Below, one piece after another: positions 50,501-60,789 of a stretch of 64,000 nt of DNA. Made by a program: the position numbers and the translations under genes. The notes below the pieces were generated by a model. The model saw only the letters and a list, made by a program, of their open reading frames with translations, had not been told where the DNA came from and did not search any database. Origin of the DNA: Odontocerum albicorne (Eukaryota > Arthropoda > Insecta > Trichoptera > Odontoceridae); assembly GCA_949825065.1 (NCBI GenBank), contig OX463862.1:14689592-14753591 (forward strand). The letters are read 5' to 3'. Every line of letters starts with the position of its first letter. Position 1 is the stretch's first letter.

Positions 50501-51764
50501 ATGCCATGTTTACACGAGCTTAGTACTTATCGTTAGTACTAAGTTGCTTAGTGACAAGTGAGAAGAAATCGTTTACACGTTGTTGTTAGGAAGAGGTATT
50601 AGTAGCACGACATCCGTCCGGAATGGACAACCGCCGCCTTGTTTTGAGAAATGTGTTCAAATACCAAAAAAATAACGAACACGTGCGCTCACTTGCCGTT
50701 TCAATTTGTCACTAAACACTTGCCGCGGCTGTTTAGACCAGTGGTCCCCAACCTTTTTGTCGCCGCGGACCGGTCAACGTTTCATAATTTTACCGCGGCC
50801 CATTGGGGGGGGGAGGGGGGACACATTGAATGTAGTTTTTTTTTTTATTTAATAACTATATATTTGTACAATATATAATAATAAAATTTACAACTGTGGT
50901 ACATAAGTTATAGTGACGAATAATAGTAGAGAAAACACAAGGTTTGTGGGAAAAACGACGAAAAAATATATAATAACAATGAAGGATTATTAAGTTTCAG
51001 ATAATTTTTAAATTTTCTTTTGGATTGATGGGTGTTTTCAATATTTTTAAGGCTCAACGGAAAGTTGAAAGTATTTTTTTCCAAGATAGAGAAAATAATT
51101 TATTTTGAGAATGCTTAGGGTTTAATTTCGGGATTTTACTCGTAATGTTATTCTGATATCTTGCAGATATATTCACTTGAAAGTTATTTATCTATTTTCT
51201 TTAAAAGTTTTGATGTTGAAGTTTTATGTGTTTCGATTTAATATTTTTAATTGAATCGTGTTTAAACATGCCTTCAAAATCAAATACAGTTACCCCTTAA
51301 AAATGAATAAAAACAGATTTAATATTTTAACTTAATGCTAAATCGAATGTATTGTCGGAAGGTCGGTGGTAACTTAGCGTGAAGGGGTTAGGGAATAATT
51401 ATTTTAAGCTATAATTAAGTTTTATTGGGTACGTTCGATTTTTCAAAAGTAATTTTAATTTTTAAGCAGGCCCTTGCGCGGCCCAGTACCATTTGGTCCA
51501 CGGCCCGGTACCGGGCCGCGGCCCGGGGGTTGGGGACCACTGGTTTAGACGACTCTGCAAGAGACAAGTGCTTAGTTGAATTGTGATGGGGGTAGTTGCT
51601 TGTCGCTTAGTAAATAAGCCGGCCTCCTATTCACTTGCATTTGTCAGATTTACTAATGTTTAGTACTAATATGCTTGTTTACACGTGGATACAAGTGCGA
51701 GTGACAAGTGCGAGTGAGAAGCACTAATGACAAATAACATATTAAGCTCGAGTAAACATGGCAT
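50501..51764. mobile_element. MITE interrupted by a hAT-type MITE
   Basis: ATGCCATGTTTACACGAGCT at the left and AGCTCGAGTAAACATGGCAT at the right are inverted copies. Internal CTTAGTGACAAGTG-like motifs recur. With 50739-51550 removed it would be about 450 bp. Target duplication unclear (TA possible). Confidence 0.75.
50739..51542. mobile_element. hAT-type MITE, 804 bp, perfect 8-bp TSD GTTTAGAC
   Basis: CAGTGGTCCCCAACCTTTTT at the left and GGGGGTTGGGGACCACTG at the right. GTTTAGAC at 50731-50738 and 51543-51550. GC-rich subterminal regions (GCCGCGGACCGG; ACGGCCCGGTACCGGGCCGC). No transposase. The end sequence resembles Charlie-type hAT ends known from vertebrates and some insects. Confidence 0.93.
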
Positions 51765-52235
51765 ATCACAAATTGGTTTGCATTGTCATCTCTGGTGACA
51801 TTAAAGTCAAGTACCCTGATCCCCCACTTTGTGTTGTGCCTTCTATTATACTTGACACGGGTGATGTGCATTTATCCATTCATTACAAAGTGACGGTTTG
51901 TCGCTGGTGCCACTGGATATAACATTTAAGCCAAATTGTTATGAGCATATTTTTACAATGAGGACATAAGATTCTAGTCCTTATAGATTGTTCTTGTTAC
52001 TTTTCTTAAGTAGAATTAAGTAGAATTAAGTAGAATGCTATCAATCTTAAGTAGAATGCTATCAAGTATTCTTAATAAAAAATATGAGCTACACAGAGAA
52101 AGAAATACGCTATTTAACAACATTCAAAACAATCCCCAATGAAACCCTAAAAGTCTACACGACGCATAGTTTTTGATGTTTAGTTGTGGACTACCTTAAC
52201 AATGAACCCTCATACCTTGAAAGTACAGGAACACG
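51765..52235. other. No recognisable gene
   Basis: Unplaced sequence with a short AAGTAGAATT repeat near 52010-52050. Confidence 0.5.
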
Positions 52236-52237
52236 AC

Positions 52238-52320
52238 ATCCGTAGTCTAGTTGGTAAGACGTCTGTCTTCCATCCCAGTGTTTGTGCATTCGATACCCGT
52301 TAGTAAAACGTTTATTTAAA
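52238..52320 (+). mobile_element. SINE A head
   Basis: CGACATCCGTAGTCTAGTTG (A-box-like), GTGCATTCGATACCCGTTAG (B-box-like); body absent. A similar head at 22470-22530 (GGTAAGACGCATGTCTTC). Confidence 0.55.
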
Positions 52321-52699
52321 AAGGGTTCATACAATGTAACACATTGAGTATTTATATTTCAAATACTATAAAATTGTTTTATGAATTTAACAAAATCAAT
52401 CAGTGATTTTAAAGTTTAATGAAAAATGGCCACAATCACATTTCCTTTTAAATCTTAAGTAGCATGCTACTCAAGTATTTTAAATAAAAAAAAACAGAAA
52501 CGACGCTATTTTAAAGTTTTCTTAGGAATTAACTCTCACATCTTGAAACTGTACGAAATAGAAGAAAATATTCTTATATGAAGGGGCATTGCTCGGACGC
52601 TACTGTAGCAACTGGAGTGGATTTGTTTTCTGTGATTGAAATTTATAATGGTTATTTATTACATTTTTGGTTTAAAGCCTTTCTTCTAATTTGATAATT

Positions 52700-52810
52700 A
52701 ACACCTTGGCCAAGTGGTGAGTGTACTTCTTTAATACCTAGACGTCCCGTGTTTAATTCCTAGTGGGTTCCGAAAAGGTTCCCTTTGAAGTACTTTTTTA
52801 GTCATTATTT
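52700..52810 (+). mobile_element. SINE-like head, decayed
   Basis: ACCTTGGCCAAGTGGTGAGT and CGTGTTTAATTCCTAGTGGG then GGTTCCGAAAAGGTTCCC. Confidence 0.45.
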
Positions 52811-52904
52811 TTGTACTGACGATTATTTTGTAATATCTTTGATACATGGAATAGTCTACTTTTTTGGTAGGTATTATCAAATGGTATGATGTTAAATAAA
52901 CGCT

Positions 52905-53095
52905 ACACCTAAAGCCGAATGTATTACTGTCACATATCGGAAGATCTACAAAGGCTGCTTTGTAGTTAGTATTTCCTAAGTTTTCTGCGATTATCTTACA
53001 AAATATGTTTTTCTGAACACATGCAAATACGAGAAAGTAGTTAATCTAATGGCCGAAGCCACTGCCTTCCTATCCTTACACTCAACTTAAATATA
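52905..53095 (-). repeat. Repeat family R, minus strand
   Basis: CCTAAAGCCGAATGTATTAC, CACATATCGGAAGATCTACA and GTTTTTCTGAACACATGCAA; parallels 29270-29480. Confidence 0.7.
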
Positions 53096-53109
53096 ATATA
53101 TTGTATTTA

Positions 53110-53640
53110 TTTTGTAATATTTTTAATCTGTCAATAATAGTGGGATCGAATCCCGAGCTAGAGCGCTCTTAAGGAGAGTCTGCTCTCGAAACGGTGCTTA
53201 ACGAGTATACATTGTCGTTTTATTATTACCTTTAATCTGTCAATAATAGTGGAATAGAATCCCGAGCTAGAGCGCTCTTAAAGAGAGTCTGCTCCCGAAA
53301 CGGTGCTTAACGAGTATACATTGTCGTTTTATTATTACCTTTAATCTGTCAATAATAGTGGAATAGAATCCCGAGCCAGAGCGCTCTTAAGGAGAGTCTG
53401 CTCTCGAAACGGTGATTTACGAGTATACATTGTTGTTTTATACCTGTAATTTGCCGACTATAGCGGGATCGAATCCCGAGCTAGAGCGCCCTTAAGGAGA
53501 GTCTGCACTCTAAACGGTGCTTTACGGGTATACATTGTTGTTTTATACCTTTAATTTGCCAACTATAGCGGGATCGAATCCCGAGCTAGAGCGCCCTTGT
53601 GGAGAGTCTCCCCTCTTGACGGCGCTGTGTAAATTATTAT
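53110..53640 (-). repeat. ~106-bp tandem repeat, 5 copies, from family R
   Basis: AGAATCCCGAGCTAGAGCGC then CTTAAGGAGAGTCTGCTCTC-like text repeats at 105-109 bp. The unit is the GCGCCGTTT end of family R (reversed), amplified in place, next to the R copy at 52905. Confidence 0.9.
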
Positions 53641-54023
53641 TTTATTATTGTAATATAAAAATAAATTAAAACATTTGCCAAAGTATACTGACGAACATGA
53701 TTGAAAAACATATCAAAGGAATCGAACACTCTACGGCATTGTTATGGTAATAACATATTGTTATCTTAAGCCACTTGTTTCGGCAGGCGACTGAATCCAG
53801 GTTAAACTGTTTGCCTTTAATTTACCGTTGTTATGTTATCATTTTTTTTTCTTTTGATACATACGTAATTTGCAGTTCATTAATAATAATTTATTTCTCT
53901 AACGCCAAAGTCACTCCGAGAGTGTTTAACTGTGTGGCATCATTTTTTTCAATAATCACTTCACATGATTAACGTAGTTATAAAAAGCTGCTATATTAAT
54001 TAAGAGTTTATTTTTGATAGCAC

Positions 54024-54300
54024 GACCTCCGTGGCCTGGTGGTAAGACCAATCCGGAGGTTGCGGGTTTGATCCCCGCTGGAACCCAGATTTTTTTAAAT
54101 AGTATTCCAGTCTGGTTAACACTTAGGGCCTATAAAAACAGCTTTCTGGTTGGTGGGAAGAGATTGCCACATGGCAATAAATTCGCCAGGTTAAAAAAAA
54201 ATCTTTCAACCCGGAGGTTACGGGTTCAATTCCCGTTGGGATACAAGATTTTTTTTAAATTTAACCAGTCTGGTTTTCACTTCAGGCCTCCAAAAAATTT
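54024..54300 (+). mobile_element. SINE A followed by a second, partial copy
   Basis: 54024-54194 is complete: CGACCTCCGTGGCCTGGTGG, GCGGGTTTGATCCCCGCTGG (B box), body and GCAATAAATTCGCCAGG. 54212-54300 repeats from the B box (GTTACGGGTTCAATTCCCGT) to TCACTTCAGGCC. Confidence 0.8.
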
Positions 54301-54395
54301 GTATGGATGTGGAAGTGTGTCGTATTAGGAAAGGATGGCACTCTGTTCTCTCTACCTACCCCGACATGAAAATGGTGTGATGGTATGTATATATA
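54300..54395 (+). mobile_element. LINE L1 3' tail
   Basis: GTGTGTCGTATTAGGAAAGG, CTCTGTTCTCTCTACC and CCCCGACATG match L1 ends; ends in GTATGTATATATATGG. Joined directly to SINE text. Confidence 0.7.
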
Positions 54396-54827
54396 TGGAT
54401 TTATATTGTTTTGTCGTTTGGCCTGCGAAGGCTTCTATCAGACAAAATGACCTGCTTACGTAAAAATTTGGCCACATCAATGTTTTTCACACAAATTTGA
54501 TAGTGTTCCGTAAATTTATAAAGAACTAATCTAAGTGACCAAATATTAATATTAATAATACTCAAAGGACAGTTTATATAATGACAATAAGAACACAGAC
54601 TCTCCTCAAGGGCGATCACAAATTTTATGGTTGTTTTTCGAGTTATTGTATAAAAAAAAATATATTTTCTCTCAGCCATCTGCTTCGTGGTGCGATCTTT
54701 TGGCTGATAGAAACATATAAAGAAAAATATCTTTCTATTATCTCCCCTTTTCCACTCCGTCCTCCCCAACTTTCTTACACAATATGTCATATGTTATACA
54801 TTAAAACCTGAGTAGATTTTAATTGTA

Positions 54828-54928
54828 AAGGCTGACACCGATGGACTATTTTCTCTGGGGTTAGGTTAGGTTAGGTTATACACGCTCTTTGACAAATTAT
54901 TTGGAGGATTTAGCAAATTCCTTATTCT
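54828..54928 (+). repeat. M1 flank repeat with short TTAGG tract
   Basis: CTGACACCGATGGACTATTT (transposase remnant), then TTAGG three times (54861-54875), then ACGCTCTTTGACAAATTATT and GGATTTAGCAAATTCC. Reverse match to 2113-2214. Confidence 0.65.
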
Positions 54929-54929
54929 A

Positions 54930-55474
54930 AAGGGTCTTTCAAATTAAGTGTTATTTTTAATTATGGATAAAACATAGATAGCGTCGCGAACTTGCCTGGG
55001 TCTTGTGACATTTGAGAAGTGGAATGTATGAAATTTATAAAAATTGAGTCGTATACAATACAACAACGCGTTCACATTGTTGAATTATTTTACGTATTGT
55101 AATCTCCGGAAACGGTGATGTTAATTGGCTACCAAGATCATGTCATCTGACACCGTTGGACTATTTTATCTGGAGTTACATGAAAAGCCAGGTCTATAAG
55201 AATGACCCCCGATCAATTCCTGAGTTGAAAGACGAAATTATTCGCGTTATCGGTGAGTTAGAACCGCAATTATGCCAAAATGTCATCGATTTTTTTTGAC
55301 AAAAGGGTGGACATTTTTGGAGCTGCAAGAGGTGGACATTTGGCGGATATTGTGTTTTTTGTTTAAATGTCATACATTATACTTTAATAACCAATAAAAA
55401 GTTTTTTGAAATCAAAGCAAATTGTGTGTTTTATTCAAAAATTTAAAAAAAAAAACTCAATTTGAAAGACCCTT
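54930..55474 (+). mobile_element. Internally deleted mariner-type element M1, TA TSD
   Basis: AAGGGTCTTTCAAATTAAG and, inverted at the right, CTCAATTTGAAAGACCCTT. TA at 54928-54929 and 55475-55476. An N-terminal piece (IESYTIQQRVHIVELFY) is joined to a C-terminal piece (NWLPRSCHLTPLDYFIWSYM ... VIDFF), so the middle of the transposase is missing. Confidence 0.85.
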
Positions 55475-55479
55475 TATAT

Positions 55480-55985
55480 GGGTGTGATCAATTTGCAGTT
55501 AGTTTGCTGACCTATGAATGCCTGAAAAGGCACTACCGAATATCAGAGCCTTGAAATGGGATCCATGTGTCTTTCGAGGACTTTTGAAGGCTATTTTTGA
55601 ACTTCTATTTAATTGATTATTGTGTTTCCCCCGTACTTTTTGAGCATTTGGTAAGTTGTACCTGTCTGATTGTGTATACACTGTTTTCAATTTGTGTTTT
55701 GTTTTTTATTTATTTTTCAATGATTTGACTAAGTGTATTGTGTTTGTATTTTTGCGTAGTGCGGGCTGTGGGTCTGTTGACGATCCCGTAATGTGTTGGT
55801 AACGTGATTTTACGATTTGATACCTGTTTCATTCTAAATATTTTTTTGTAATTGGGTAATTTTTTTTTGTATATTCTGTAAAACTTAATGTGTTGTACAC
55901 TCACTACTGGCTCTATAAAAAAATGTTACATTTGTTATAAGGTACACTGTACCGTTTACTTGTAAACAAACTAATAGGTACATAA
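55480..55985 (+). mobile_element. LINE 3' UTR repeat, copy 2
   Basis: Same order of segments as 47745-48310 (AAGGCACTACCGAATATCAG, GTGTCTTTCGAGGACTTTTG, ACTCACTACTGGCTCTATAA). Confidence 0.75.
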
Positions 55986-56269
55986 TTATGCAAAAATAAC
56001 CCATCACATACGAGTACTAACATATACGTATTCTGAGGGTATTGAGTAAATCTTTCGCCACTTTGTATAGATTTTTATTTACATATTCATGTTTTCTTTA
56101 CATCTGGCGGATATTTTATTTACATCTGGCGGACATATTGCGATTTTTATTTGCGTCTGGCGAATATATTGCATTAAAATAATGTATTACGATCAACCAG
56201 TTTTTGTTTAATAATTATTAAAGGTATCAATGACCTTGTTTTTCACAGACGATGGAAGAGTTCAGAGAA

Positions 56270-56800
56270 TATCGAATGTTGTGAAACAAATTCAACGGGG
56301 CACTAAAACATATGATGCCAGCGTTGATGTATGGGAGTGAAAGTTGAACGTGGAAAATACTGAGATGATTCGAATAAATTCTGTAGAGATGCGTGCATTG
56401 AGAAGACACATGAAGTGAAAATATATGATAGAATACGGAATGAAGTGATAAGGGATTAATGTAAACTTAAGACTGACCTCTTAAGTAAGATGAATAACAG
56501 TACGTTTATATGGTTTGGGTATGTAGAACGAATGAATGAAGAGATACTAACAAAAAAAAACATACCGTGCATAAGTGAGCTGAAGACGTAGTAGAGAAAG
56601 ACTAAGAAAAGTATGATTGAATCAAGTGAATGATATTTTGGAAGAAGGAACACTAGAAAGACAGAAAAATCTTAGATGTTGTATGAGAGATGTATGGATG
56701 GGAAAGAGTATGATCTGTGTCGAGATAGGAAAATATGGCGCTGTGTTTTCCTGCTTACCCGACAAGAAGCCGTGATGATATGTATGTGTATGTATGACCG
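56270..56800 (+). mobile_element. LINE L1 3' fragment, longest
   Basis: GATGTATGGGAGTGAAAGTT, TATGATAGAATACGGAATGA, TGGTTTGGGTATGTAGAACG, AGACTAAGAAAAGTATGATT and TGTGTCGAGATAGGAAAATA; ends CCGACAAGAAGCC. Frames are broken. Confidence 0.85.
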
Positions 56801-56871
56801 TGGCTTCAACTTGTATAACAATATTTGAAAAAAGTATTAAAAATTGAAACAAAACATAAATCTCGAAGAAA

Positions 56872-57200
56872 ATAGAGATAAGTATAGACAGTTCAAAAAA
56901 ATAGAGATAAGTATAGGCAGCTCATAAAAATCGAGATAAGTACAAGCAGCTGAAAAAAATAGAGATAAGTATAGGCAGCTCAAAAAAATACAGATAAGTA
57001 TAGGCAGCTCAAAAAAATAGAGATAAGTATAGGTAGCTCAAAAAATAGAGATAAATACAAGCAGCTGAAAAAAATAGAGATAAGTATAGGGAGCTCAAAA
57101 AATAGAGATAAGTACAAGCAGCTGAAAAAAATAGAGATACTAAAGTATAGGCAGCTCGAAAAAAATAGAGATCAAAAAAATAAGCAGATCAAAAAAATAA
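56872..57200 (+). repeat. ~29-bp minisatellite, ~11 units
   Basis: AAATAGAGATAAGTATAGGC then AGCTCAAAAA with variants ACAAGCAGCTG and TAGGGAGCTC; two sub-types alternate in part. Confidence 0.9.
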
Positions 57201-57285
57201 GATTAGCATTACCTTTCATCAGCAAACATCACATCAACCTGCGCAAATGCTTGCGAGTTGTTAATAGATGAAAAAGTCATTAATA

Positions 57286-57847
57286 AAGGGTGTTTTTTTG
57301 GGTACGATAGGATTTATTTTTGAAATAAAACACATATAAATTATTGAAATGGCCGTGTATTTGAATTCAATTGATAGGCTGTTTAATGACAATTATTGTT
57401 TGAAGAAATAGATCATGTGTTCCGTGGCTGACTTATTAATGGCTTATGTACCTTAACCGATCGTAAGATGGGTTTCCCATTAAGAACGATAGAACTTTAA
57501 AATAAAATAAATCAAAAACTAATAAACCAAAAATAGATCTGAAGGTTTAATTTGAAAGGATATTTCATGCCGTTTATGATTTAAACAAGATATCGTTCAA
57601 ATGGCTTCCACGGCTTCTTTTGCACTGGCCAATTCGATCACGCCAATTCGCGATGACTCGGTGGAGCATGTCCGGCTGTATGGCGCCAATAACACGACAA
57701 ATGTTGGCCTCAAGTCTATCAAGAGTCTTGGGTTTGTTGGTGTAAACCTGTGATTTAACATAACCCCAAAGAATAATCCAGAGGCGTTAAATCGCACGAT
57801 CTTGGCGGCCAATTCAAAATCCTATCACACCCAAAAAAAACACCCTT
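57286..57847 (-). mobile_element. Internally deleted mariner-type element M4, TA TSD
   Basis: Ends AAGGGTGTTTTTTTGGGT and its inverted copy at 57825-57847. TA at 57284-57285 and 57848-57849. On the minus strand the transposase C-terminus is open in pieces: IGRQDRAI then WIILWGYVKSQVYTNKPKTL, DRLEANICRVIGAIQPDMLH, RDRIGQCKRSRGGHLNDI. The 5' two thirds are missing. Confidence 0.85.
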
Positions 57848-57944
57848 TATTTTTACACTGGGCAACACTACGAACTAAATAGATCTACACTAATGATCAT
57901 ATAATTGAATGCCTGACGCCTGTTCAATTTCATACATACAATTC

Positions 57945-58030
57945 TGTAATTTTCCTATTGGGTTAGGCAGAGCGAATAGAACACCAAACGTTCCTACCAC
58001 GACGTACTTCCTTCGCCTCATTACTTATGT
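57945..58030 (-). mobile_element. LINE L1-like 3' end, minus strand
   Basis: ATTTTCCTATTGGGTTAGGC, GAGCGAATAGAACACCAAAC and GTACTTCCTTCGCCTCATTA are a reversed L1-type terminus. Confidence 0.5.
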
Positions 58031-58319
58031 TACATCTTCTTATACTCTATTACAACTCTCATTAATCCCAGCATTATAAATTTGCTAAGTCAGTATTTAT
58101 TCAACTATACGTTCAACATGTACATCTTACCCACTTGGATCGCACCCATTTTTAAAACTTTTATTGAATATATTTGAACTCTGCAATAATTATATTTCAT
58201 TTTCCGTTGAAGTGTCATACCACTAACGATAAAAGGTTTCCAGCATGAACAAGTTACAGCGTGTAAGAACAGATACCATGCCGGCCACTCTACTTACATT
58301 CTCAGTATATAAACTAGAG

Positions 58320-58535
58320 CCGATAGAAGACGTGTTGTTTCGTTATATTATGAAATGTTAATAATTGAATGTCACGTGGTTATCAAGATTATTTCAAAAG
58401 AAGGGAAATAACGTCAGCATCTATACATCATTTAATTCCTACCGCATTTTCCTTCTATTGAATGAAAATTGATAACCGCAAGATATTCAACTTCAGAATA
58501 TAACGAAACAACATGTCTTCTATCGGCTAATTCTA
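58320..58535. mobile_element. MITE family K, complete copy
   Basis: GCCGATAGAAGACGTGTTGT and, inverted, ACAACATGTCTTCTATCGGC, with subterminal ACGTGGTTATCAAG mirrored by TTGATAACCGCAAG. Confidence 0.85.
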
Positions 58536-58650
58536 AGGTTAGAAGTATCAAATCATAACTATATCACCGTCTGACCATGTGTGGGCATGGCAGAAGTGGT
58601 ATTTGTCCATAACGGATCTATCTTCTTTCAGTCGGAAACTTTTTAACTTA

Positions 58651-59453
58651 GACCGTGTCCAGATGAGGCGTTTTACGCGCGATTCGAGTAGCGCGTTTCG
58701 AATTGATCAAGGTAAATTGATCTAGATTAGCGGCATTTATGAAATTTATTCCGTGCGATTGAGTTAGGAGGAAGAAGACATTTTACAGAAACATATATGT
58801 TCGTAAATTTTATAAACTAGTTGCAACCCATGAAATATTCACGAAAGTAATATACCGAATGGAGCAAGATCAGCTTAAAGGTTTTTTGTTTCATTAATGT
58901 TTAAAGTTTAAAATAAAAAAGGTACATCTTGATTGATGAATTATTTAATTCACAAAAATCTCTTTATACACGATGTTTTGTGTATAAACATTACTGTTGT
59001 TCAATTTAAATCGTTGATAAAGTTTTCCTTGAAGACTTGTTTCAGATATATTGACTTTAATGGTTTCGCGTTTCCGACATCTTGAAAAAGCCACATACGA
59101 GTATATTGTAATTGTCTGCATTTAAAAAAAGAGCATAAGATAAATAAACACAAGTAATTATAAGGTTCAATATAATAGGAAATAAATGAACTATTTAATG
59201 AATTACAATTCAAAATAAATTGGCATCGTCCCCTTTTACACCGGTTCGTTCAGTATTATTTCAATCTGTTTCGAAGTATTCCTCTCTCGCTCTCTTGTAT
59301 TCAAAATTCAATTCTCGTATTCTTTCTTTGGCGACAACCGTACGGGTTTTGGCCTATTTATATTATGATACCGCGAAACTAGATTAATTTACCTTGATTA
59401 ATTCGAAACGCGCTACTTGAATCGCTCGTAAAACGCCTCATCTGGACAAGCCC
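58651..59453. mobile_element. PIF/Harbinger-like MITE, ~80-bp inverted ends, TSD TTA
   Basis: GACCGTGTCCAGATGAGGCG and GTTTCGAATTGATCAAGGTA are mirrored at the right end (GCCTCATCTGGACAAGCCC). TTA at 58648-58650 and 59454-59456. Interior AT-rich, no ORF of a transposase. Confidence 0.75.
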
Positions 59454-59637
59454 TTAAGTGTTTATATAATTCTAGCTTATCGTACATCTACATACACGTA
59501 TGCTGAACTAATGAAATTGGTCAGGTAGGGATGCACCCGTGAGATAAAGTGGTTTCTAGTACAATTCATCATCTCTGTTGATGTTAATTACGAGTGGCTA
59601 CATGGGTGCTTATTATATTCGTTAATGATATTTAACC

Positions 59638-59672
59638 CTGAAGATGATGGCTGCAATGCCTTCGAAACGTCG
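59638..59672 (+). repeat. Hammerhead-like core in a dispersed repeat (P3)
   Basis: CTGAAGA, then GGCTGCAATGCC (3-bp stem), then GAAACGTCG, an arrangement like that in Penelope-type retroelement ends. Confidence 0.5.
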
Positions 59673-59708
59673 CCCATCATTGAAGCCAAATCAACACAGT
59701 AACAACGA

Positions 59709-60236
59709 ACTGACCTCCGTGGCATAGTTGGTAAGAATCAGCCCGGAGGTTACGGGTTTAAATCCCGCTGGAACCAAGACTTGAAAAAATATGTTCCAAT
59801 CTTGTTGTTTTAATTTTGGTTGTTTTTGTATTTGTGGTTCTGTGTATTCTTTATTTTAATTGTTATTCTTATGATTGTGTGCGGTATATTGTGGGATGAA
59901 TATTTTTGGTCTTTCTGGAGTGATGATGTGTGAGGAGTTGAATTTCGCAAGATGTTTCCAGTTGTAGTTGAGTGTCACTGTTTGTCAGGTTGATGAGAGC
60001 GTGTAGCGGGGTTTTGTTTTTGTGTAATCAAAAATCAGAAAGAAGTAATGATTTATTTTTTCATGCTAAATATCCTCAGTGAGATACAGGCAAAACCCTA
60101 GTTTACTGGGGATACGACAAATGAAAGGCAACAAACCCAGATCCATTAAAATTGTATGTCCAAATCAAAATATCTGTTGTTTTTTCTCAAATTGTGTATA
60201 TTTCTTGTCATATGTAATAATAAATGAATAAAAAAT
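59709..60236 (+). mobile_element. SINE with SINE A head and LINE L8 3' UTR tail
   Basis: CTGACCTCCGTGGCATAGTT and GTTACGGGTTTAAATCCCGC (B box) lead into the sequence of LINE L8's 3' UTR (GATTGTGTGCGGTATATTGT, GTAATCAAAAATCAGAAAGA, GGGGATACGACAAATGAAAG), ending AATAATAAATGAATAAA. Confidence 0.75.
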
Positions 60237-60244
60237 CTGGGGTT

Positions 60245-60345
60245 CACTAAAGACCTCTTTAACATCTATCTGGTTGGTTAGAATAGATTGCCAAATGGCA
60301 ATAAGCTCATAAGTTTTTACTGAATACAACGAAAATGTAATACAA
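60245..60345 (+). mobile_element. SINE A tail
   Basis: CACTAAAGACCTCTTTAACA, TCTGGTTGGTTAGAATAGAT, TGCCAAATGGCAATAAGC, TACTGAATACAACG. Confidence 0.65.
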
Positions 60346-60789
60346 TAACTACTCTGAAAAACATTTCAAACTAGTTACGTTGATATTTTGTGTGATTGAA
60401 TTTTTACTAAATAGCACAAAAATATTTAAAAACGTTATACGCAAATTTATCTGACGTAATTGCAAATCAAACAAACATTTTAATTAGTGCACTGTAAATA
60501 ACAAAATTTCGATCATCTTAACGACAATGAATCAATATAACTAATTTTCTTATTATTATTTTATTATAAGTATTTTATATAATATTGTATAGACAGCTTG
60601 CTTTTCGCATGCCATTTCCTGTTTTCTTAAAAAAAAAAGAATTCACCTCGCTGAAGAAAAGTAATTCATGGCGCAGTCTTTATTTACCACTTTTAGTGAT
60701 AACAAGTTCCATTGGTATAATTGCACTTTTGATAAGAATAATAAAATATTAGTTGACTGAAATAAAAAACACTAGCAGCTACATCATGG

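Noticed and set aside
53775..53972. 65-codon ORF
   Set aside because: AT-rich, no motif, no homologous copy; not supported.
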